Part shown: piece after piece, positions 52,663-57,289 of the stretch
Numbering within the stretch: the stretch's first letter is position 1
How the letters are laid out: each line of letters starts with the position of its first letter
Assembly: GCF_030689745.1 (NCBI RefSeq)
Contig: NZ_JAUYGL010000228.1
Span: 1 to 57,289, forward strand
Source: Devosia sp.
Lineage (GTDB): Bacteria; Pseudomonadota; Alphaproteobacteria; Rhizobiales; Devosiaceae
Length of the DNA stretch: 57,289 bases
Direction of reading: 5' to 3'
The notes under the pieces: generated by a model
The model's input: only the letters and a program-made list of their open reading frames with translations
Database searches by the model: none
Told to the model about the DNA's origin: nothing
Made by a program: the position numbers and the translations under genes

Positions 52663-53876
52663 GTCAATCTCCGCTATCCCATATCCGGGTTCTTGACCTC
52701 AGCCGCATCATGGCCGGCCCGTGGGCCAGCCAGATATTTGCCGATCTGGGTGCCGACGTCATCAAGGTCGAGCGGCAGGGCCGCGGCGACGACACCCGCA
52801 GCTGGGGCCCCCCGTTCCTCAAGGACAAGCAAGGCAATGACACGACCGAGGCCGGATATTTCCTCGCCGTCAACCGTGGCAAGCGCTCTATCACCCTCGA
52901 TATCGCAACGGCCGAGGGGCAGCGCATCGTGCGCGAGCTCGTCCAGCACAGCGATATCGTCATAGAGAATTTCAAGGTTGATACGCTGGACCGCTACGGT
53001 CTGGGCTATGAGGACCTGAAGGCGATCAAGTCCGATATCATCTATTGCTCAGTGACCGGGTTCGGCCAGACCGGGCCACGCCGCGACCAGCCGGCATATG
53101 ACTTCATGATCCAGGCCATGGGCGGACTGATGAGCGTCACGGGTGAACCGGACGGCGCGCCTGGAGGCGGGCCGGAAAAAGTTGGCGTGCCTATCGTTGA
53201 CATCATGACGGGCATGTATGCCGCCATCGCCACGCTGGGTGCGCTTGCCCATCGCAGCGTCACGGGAGCGGGTGACCATGTCGATATCGCCATGCTGGAC
53301 GTGCAGGTGGGCTTTCTCGCCAATCAGGCTATGAACTATCTCGTTTCGGGCAAGCCGCCCCAGCGGGCAGGCAATGCACACCCCAATATCCAGCCGCAGG
53401 ACGTGTTCCCCTGTCGCGATGGCCACCTGGTGCTGGTTGTTGGCAATGACGGACAGTTCGCCAAATTCTGCGAGGTCATCGGACAGCCCGAACTTGCGAG
53501 CGATGCGCGCTTTGCCGCCAATGCCGATCGCGTGCGCCACCGCATCATTCTGGGCGACATCATCCGCGCGGCGTTTTCCGAATCGGACATGGCCGAATGG
53601 CTGGCGCGCCTTGATGCAGCCGGCGTGCCATGCGGACCGATCAATACGATACCCGCCGTGCTCGAAGACGCCCAGGTGCAGCATCGGGGCATGAAGATGC
53701 ATATGGATCATCCGCTGGCCGGAGAGATCGATCTCATCGCCAGCCCGATGCGGTTCCGCAATGCGCAATTGCGTCGTGACAGGCCCCCGCCCCTGCTGGG
53801 CGAGCATACCGAAGAAATCCTTGCCGAATTTTCGATCCAAGCGCCAACCGTTGCCGGTGGCTCCCCTCACTCTTGA
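52659..53876 (+). CDS. CaiB/BaiF (class III) CoA-transferase
   Basis: A 405-residue CoA-transferase. VLDLSRIMAGPWASQIFADL (near 11) and VIKVERQGRGDDTR (near 35) are near the N-terminus. The catalytic aspartate is seen in the MLDVQVGF segment (near 210), and AGNAHPNIQPQDVF and AAGVPCGPIN follow. Unlike the other two copies in the window, this one keeps aspartate. It lies between the GST and CMD-family genes in a tight operon, and likely supplies the CoA ester for the enoyl-CoA hydratases. Confidence 0.92.
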   Translation: MSQSPLSHIRVLDLSRIMAGPWASQIFADLGADVIKVERQGRGDDTRSWGPPFLKDKQGNDTTEAGYFLAVNRGKRSITLDIATAEGQRIVRELVQHSDIVIENFKVDTLDRYGLGYEDLKAIKSDIIYCSVTGFGQTGPRRDQPAYDFMIQAMGGLMSVTGEPDGAPGGGPEKVGVPIVDIMTGMYAAIATLGALAHRSVTGAGDHVDIAMLDVQVGFLANQAMNYLVSGKPPQRAGNAHPNIQPQDVFPCRDGHLVLVVGNDGQFAKFCEVIGQPELASDARFAANADRVRHRIILGDIIRAAFSESDMAEWLARLDAAGVPCGPINTIPAVLEDAQVQHRGMKMHMDHPLAGEIDLIASPMRFRNAQLRRDRPPPLLGEHTEEILAEFSIQAPTVAGGSPHS

Positions 53877-53890
53877 CCGGAGCAGCGCCT

Positions 53891-54448
53891 ATGCCGCGTA
53901 TTCCAATCCTCTCGCCTGAGCAGATGAATTCGGAGCAGCGACGCATTCACGATGCTGTCGTGTCGGGCCCGCGGGGAATGCTGGTCGGCCCCTTGCGCGC
54001 CGCCATCCACCGGCCCGAACTGGCCGACAAGTGGCAGCAGTTCGGCGAATTGCTGCGCTACCGCACCAGCCTGCCGAGCCGGCTGAGCGAGCTGGCGATT
54101 TTGGTGACGGCACGCCACTGGGATTGCCAGGTGGAATGGCATCTGCACGAGCGCGACGCGATAAAGGCCGGGCTCGAGGCGCCCATCATGGCGGCGGTAC
54201 AGCTGGGCAAGCGACCGGCGGAGATGGATGCCGACACTGCAGCCGCCCACGATTTCGGGGCTGAACTGCTGCGCGACCGGTTCGTGTCCGAGCCCACATA
54301 CCAATTGGTACTCGCGCGTTGGGGCGTGGTGGGCGTCATCGAACTGACGGCCATCATCGGCTATTATTCCATGGTCGCCATGACGCTGAACGCGCATGAA
54401 CTGCCCCTGCCGGACGGCGTTGCGCCACCGCTCGAGGCAAGGGCGTGA
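53891..54448 (+). CDS. carboxymuconolactone decarboxylase-family protein
   Basis: A 185-residue CMD/AhpD-like protein. The core helix reads LSELAILVTARHWDCQVEWHL, then HERDAIKAG (near 66-94). Only one cysteine is present here, so the peroxidase CxxC of AhpD is absent, and a decarboxylase or other role is more likely. The ATG at 53891 is used, as the longer frame starts with TTG inside the previous stop region. Its TGA overlaps the next ATG (TGATG). Confidence 0.83.
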   Translation: MPRIPILSPEQMNSEQRRIHDAVVSGPRGMLVGPLRAAIHRPELADKWQQFGELLRYRTSLPSRLSELAILVTARHWDCQVEWHLHERDAIKAGLEAPIMAAVQLGKRPAEMDADTAAAHDFGAELLRDRFVSEPTYQLVLARWGVVGVIELTAIIGYYSMVAMTLNAHELPLPDGVAPPLEARA

Positions 54449-55341
54449 TGGAGCGGCTTGCCGTACCACCGAGCCGGGCGCCGAAACGGGCGTTGCCTGC
54501 CAGCGCCTGCGACTGCCACACACATGTGTTTGGTTCGGCAGAGGACTATCCTGTCGCCGCAACATCGGGATATCCCTTGCCCGATGCCGATGCGGGCAAA
54601 CACCGGCAGATGCGGGCGGAAACAGGACTGTCGCGCGCTGTTCTGGTGCAGCCGGCGCCCTATGGGGACAATTGCCGCGCCATGACGGATGCCATTGCCG
54701 AGGCGCCAGACATGCTGCGCGGGATCGGTACGGCATTTGCGGGGGCAAGCCGCGCTCAATTGTTGGATTTGCGGGAGGCTGGCGTGGTGGGCCTGCGTTT
54801 CGTCCACCTGCAATTGCCCGAGGGGCGGACGCGTTTTGCCGGTGCAGCAGGTCTCGACGATTTGTGGGCGCTCGCACCGGCGATGGCCGAATTGGGGCTA
54901 CACGCTCAGCTCTGGTGCGATGCCGCGACTTTTGCGGTGCACCGGCAGGAACTGGCGCGTTTGGGCTTTCCCATAGTGCTCGAACACATGGCCCGTTTCG
55001 ATATGGAAGAGGGCGTCAAGGGCGCGGCGTTCCAGACTGTTCTCGCCGCGCTTGCCGCTGATGAAATCTGGGTCAAGCTGGCACTCTGCCGCGCGTCACA
55101 GCAGTTTCCAGACTATCCCGATGCACGACCCTTCCATGATGCATTGCTGGGGGCCAATCCAGCCATGCTGTTGTGGGCATCGGACTGGCCGCATGTGCGG
55201 CTGGTTGAGACGCGCCCCGATGTCGGGCATCTGCTCGATCTTTTTGCCCAATGGGCGAACGAGGACGACGCGCTCATTCGCCAGATTCTCGTCGACAATC
55301 CTGGGGCGCTTTACGGCTTTGAGCCCGCGCGCCTGAGTTAA
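54448..55341 (+). CDS. amidohydrolase-2 lactonase, LigI-like
   Basis: A 297-residue metal-dependent hydrolase. ACDCHTHVFGSAEDYP (near residue 21), VLVQPAPYGDNC (near 65), VGLRFVHLQLPEGRT (near 113), VLEHMARFD (near 176) and LWASDWPHVRL (near 240) match the 2-pyrone-4,6-dicarboxylate lactonase group. The ATG at 54448 shares a base with the previous stop. With an extradiol dioxygenase in the locus, opening of a pyrone lactone is a reasonable inference. Confidence 0.85.
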   Translation: MERLAVPPSRAPKRALPASACDCHTHVFGSAEDYPVAATSGYPLPDADAGKHRQMRAETGLSRAVLVQPAPYGDNCRAMTDAIAEAPDMLRGIGTAFAGASRAQLLDLREAGVVGLRFVHLQLPEGRTRFAGAAGLDDLWALAPAMAELGLHAQLWCDAATFAVHRQELARLGFPIVLEHMARFDMEEGVKGAAFQTVLAALAADEIWVKLALCRASQQFPDYPDARPFHDALLGANPAMLLWASDWPHVRLVETRPDVGHLLDLFAQWANEDDALIRQILVDNPGALYGFEPARLS

Positions 55342-55352
55342 GGAGCCCATTT

Positions 55353-56117
55353 ATGACCGACATCAAGCTCGACATCGCCGATGGCGTCGCGGTGGTGACC
55401 ATTGACCGGCCACCAGTCAACGCGCTGACCATGGCGCTCTATGGCCAGATCGCGGACCTGTTCGACAGCTTTGCCAATAGCAGCGACGTCCATTGCGTCG
55501 TGCTTGCCGCAGCGGGCAGCAAGGCCTTCTGCGCAGGGCTCGATCTGCACGAGTTCCTTGCGGCGTCGGCAGATGACGACGACGAGCGGGCGACGATCGT
55601 GCGCCGCTGCTTTGCGGCAGTCCGCCATTGCGCAGTTCCGGTGGTGGCCGTGGTCAACGGACCGGCCCTTGGGGCCGGATGCGTTCTGGCCTCGGTGGCC
55701 GATATTTGTCTGGCCAGTCCCAATGCGCGGTTCAGCCTGCCCGAGATCAATGTCGGGCGCTGTGGCGGGACGGCCCATCTCGGCCGTCACCTGCCGCAGG
55801 GCGTATTGCGGCACTTGGTGTTCACAGGACTACCGCTGGGCGTGGAGGATGCCTATCGCTTTGGCTTGGTGCAGGAGATCGTTGCTGCCGAGAGCTTGCA
55901 TGAACGTGCCATGGAACTGGCGAAATTGATTGCCGGCAAGGCCCCGCTGGGCCTGCGCCTCGGCAAGCAGTCGATGAATGGTGCCGAGTTCCTACCGGTC
56001 GAGGAGGGCTATGCGCTGGAGCAGACGTTCAGCACACGCCTGATGCACACTGCTGATGCGCGCGAGGCCACACGGGCCGTGGTCGAAAAGCGCGTGCCGG
56101 TGTGGAGCGGCCAGTGA
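55353..56117 (+). CDS. enoyl-CoA hydratase/isomerase
   Basis: A 254-residue crotonase-fold protein. The CoA and oxyanion segments KAFCAGLDLHEF (near 57) and NGPALGAGCVLASVADI (near 98) are present. Of the two usual hydratase glutamates, the first is replaced by valine (GCVLASVAD), while the second (LPEINVG) is kept, so a hydratase-variant, isomerase or lyase reaction is possible. AAGGAG precedes the ATG. The TGA overlaps the next ATG. Confidence 0.88.
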   Translation: MTDIKLDIADGVAVVTIDRPPVNALTMALYGQIADLFDSFANSSDVHCVVLAAAGSKAFCAGLDLHEFLAASADDDDERATIVRRCFAAVRHCAVPVVAVVNGPALGAGCVLASVADICLASPNARFSLPEINVGRCGGTAHLGRHLPQGVLRHLVFTGLPLGVEDAYRFGLVQEIVAAESLHERAMELAKLIAGKAPLGLRLGKQSMNGAEFLPVEEGYALEQTFSTRLMHTADAREATRAVVEKRVPVWSGQ

Positions 56118-57289
56118 TGGGCGGGCCAGTGCACTTGCGCATGGACGGCGACGTCGCGGTCATCGTCATCGACAATCCACCGGTCAATGCCGGTTCCCTG
56201 TCCGTGCGGCAGGGCCTGCTCGCCAGGCTCGATGAAGTGGCGCACGGCAAGGCACATGCAGCGGTCATCATCGGCGCGGGCAAGACGTTCGTGGCCGGCT
56301 CAGACATTCGCGAATTCGGCGCTCCGCTGGAGGACCCGCAACTTCCCGCCGTTATCGCCGCCATTGAGGCCCTGGAGATACCTGTAGTTGCGGCCATTCA
56401 TGGCGCCGCCCTGGGTGGAGGCTTTGAGCTGGCACTGGGCTGCGATGCACGGGTCGCGACGCGTGGCGCGGTGGTGGGCCTGCCCGAGGTCAAGCTGGGC
56501 ATGGTGCCGGGTGCTGGCGGTACCCAGCGGCTGGTGCGGCTGCTCGATATTGCGCGCGCTATTGAGCTCGTTTGCAGCGGAAGGCGGGTTCAGGGACCCG
56601 AGGCGCTTGAACTGGGGCTGGTCGACGCAATCGCCGAGGGTGATCTGCTCACCGCCGCTATCGCTCACGCCAAAACGCTCGGCGGTTTCAAGCGTCGTCT
56701 CAGCGAGGCTCCCGTGAAGGCGGCCAGCGTGACCACGATCGATGCGGCGGCCGACAAGGCCATCCGCCGGGGCCGCCGGCGTCCCAACGTTCTTGCTGCC
56801 ATTGACCTGCTGCGGAGCGCCGACACGGCGCCATTCCAAACCATGCTCGATCGCGAGCGGGCGGTGTTCCAGGAGTTGCGTGGAGGTGAAGACGCCGCAG
56901 CATTGCGCCACCTGTTCTTTGCCGAGCGCGAGGCGGGGCGGGTCGATGGACTGGGCGACGTCATGCCTGGACATGTCCGGCGGGTCGGTGTGGTCGGCGC
57001 TGGCACAATGGGTGCTGGCATTGCGGTGTGCCTGCTCAATTCCGGGCTCGCCGTGCGTCTTGTCGAGCAGGACGAACCGGCGCTGGCCAGGGGCATAGAA
57101 CGGGTCGAGCAGACGCTTGCGGCCGATGTGGCGAGCGGGCGCCTTGATCCCAAGGAAAGCGCCAGTCGGCGCGCAGCGCTCGGGGGCAGTGTTGAGCTGA
57201 CCGACCTGCGCGATTGCGATGTTATCATCGAAGCCGCCTTTGAGGACCTTGCCGTCAAGCAGAACCTGTTTGCGCGGCTGGATGCCGTG
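56117..57289 (+). CDS. FadJ-like enoyl-CoA hydratase/3-hydroxyacyl-CoA dehydrogenase, partial
   Basis: The first 391 codons of a multifunctional protein; it runs in frame past the window end. The N-terminal crotonase part (about 1-190) has both hydratase glutamates (GGFELALGCDA near 116, LPEVKLGMVPGAGGTQRL near 136). A linker leads to the NAD-binding HAD domain near 290, with GVVGAGTMGAGIAVCL and DVIIEAAFEDL. This supplies hydration and oxidation of a CoA ester, as in beta-oxidation. It is translationally coupled to the preceding gene through TGATG. Confidence 0.92.
   Translation, partial: MGGPVHLRMDGDVAVIVIDNPPVNAGSLSVRQGLLARLDEVAHGKAHAAVIIGAGKTFVAGSDIREFGAPLEDPQLPAVIAAIEALEIPVVAAIHGAALGGGFELALGCDARVATRGAVVGLPEVKLGMVPGAGGTQRLVRLLDIARAIELVCSGRRVQGPEALELGLVDAIAEGDLLTAAIAHAKTLGGFKRRLSEAPVKAASVTTIDAAADKAIRRGRRRPNVLAAIDLLRSADTAPFQTMLDRERAVFQELRGGEDAAALRHLFFAEREAGRVDGLGDVMPGHVRRVGVVGAGTMGAGIAVCLLNSGLAVRLVEQDEPALARGIERVEQTLAADVASGRLDPKESASRRAALGGSVELTDLRDCDVIIEAAFEDLAVKQNLFARLDAV

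Overview
The window is GC-rich and reads like the chromosome of an alphaproteobacterium of the order Hyphomicrobiales, most likely Devosia or a close relative. This is an inference. It rests on the core block dapA-smpB-NYN gene-rpoZ, on a two-cysteine rhizobial-type porin, and on the dense set of ABC/TRAP uptake and sugar or aromatic catabolic operons. No rRNA, tRNA, CRISPR array, prophage or insertion sequence was seen.

Layout. (1) 1-9.2 kb, mostly core: rpoZ, a NYN-domain protein, smpB, dapA, an alpha/beta-hydrolase-fold protein that has lost its catalytic residues, a helix-hairpin-helix membrane protein with a 37-residue membrane peptide beside it, a repeat-containing OmpA-family protein, and a major porin with a strongly folded leader. 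(2) 9.6-15.6 kb: an SDR, then an amino-sugar recycling locus (nagR-nagB-II-nagA on minus, murQ on plus) around a divergent promoter with mirrored 20-bp boxes, and a MYG1-family gene. (3) 15.6-30.2 kb: a large divergent sugar-acid locus. The plus arm is an ABC sugar importer, an enolase-superfamily dehydratase, a keto-deoxy-sugar-acid dehydrogenase and L-fuconate dehydratase. The minus arm is an IclR regulator, a lactonase, a rhamnose-mutarotase-like protein, and an operon of a Gfo/Idh oxidoreductase, two MaoC hydratases, a class III CoA-transferase and a solute-binding-protein-like protein without a signal peptide. A shared DNA motif lies in front of both arms.

(4) 30.5-41.7 kb: a second ABC importer operon with a Gfo/Idh dehydrogenase, an IolE-like TIM-barrel enzyme and a PHP-type metallohydrolase. 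It is divergent from a LacI regulator followed by a GH38-like (DUF5054) gene. This set fits uptake and oxidative or hydrolytic breakdown of an unusual glycoside. (5) 41.8-57.3 kb: a third catabolic locus around a divergent promoter and an IclR/PcaR-type regulator. Minus strand: a citryl-CoA-lyase-like protein, a CoA-transferase, a YciI-like protein, a TRAP transporter and an FMN reductase. Plus strand: a LigB/LigA-type extradiol dioxygenase pair, a Tat-exported amidohydrolase, a GST, a second CoA-transferase, a carboxymuconolactone-decarboxylase-like protein, a LigI-like lactonase, an enoyl-CoA hydratase and a FadJ-like fusion that runs off the window end. It resembles an aromatic (or ring) acid pathway that moves from ring opening to CoA-thioester chemistry.

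Most operons are tightly packed, with ATGA or TGATG overlaps. Operon boundaries often carry GC-rich palindromic repeat elements. The least explained parts are the cytosolic SBP-like/CoA-transferase/MaoC operon, the ring-cleavage/CoA locus with an apparent missing iron ligand, and a 55-bp duplication that has rewritten the end of nagA.
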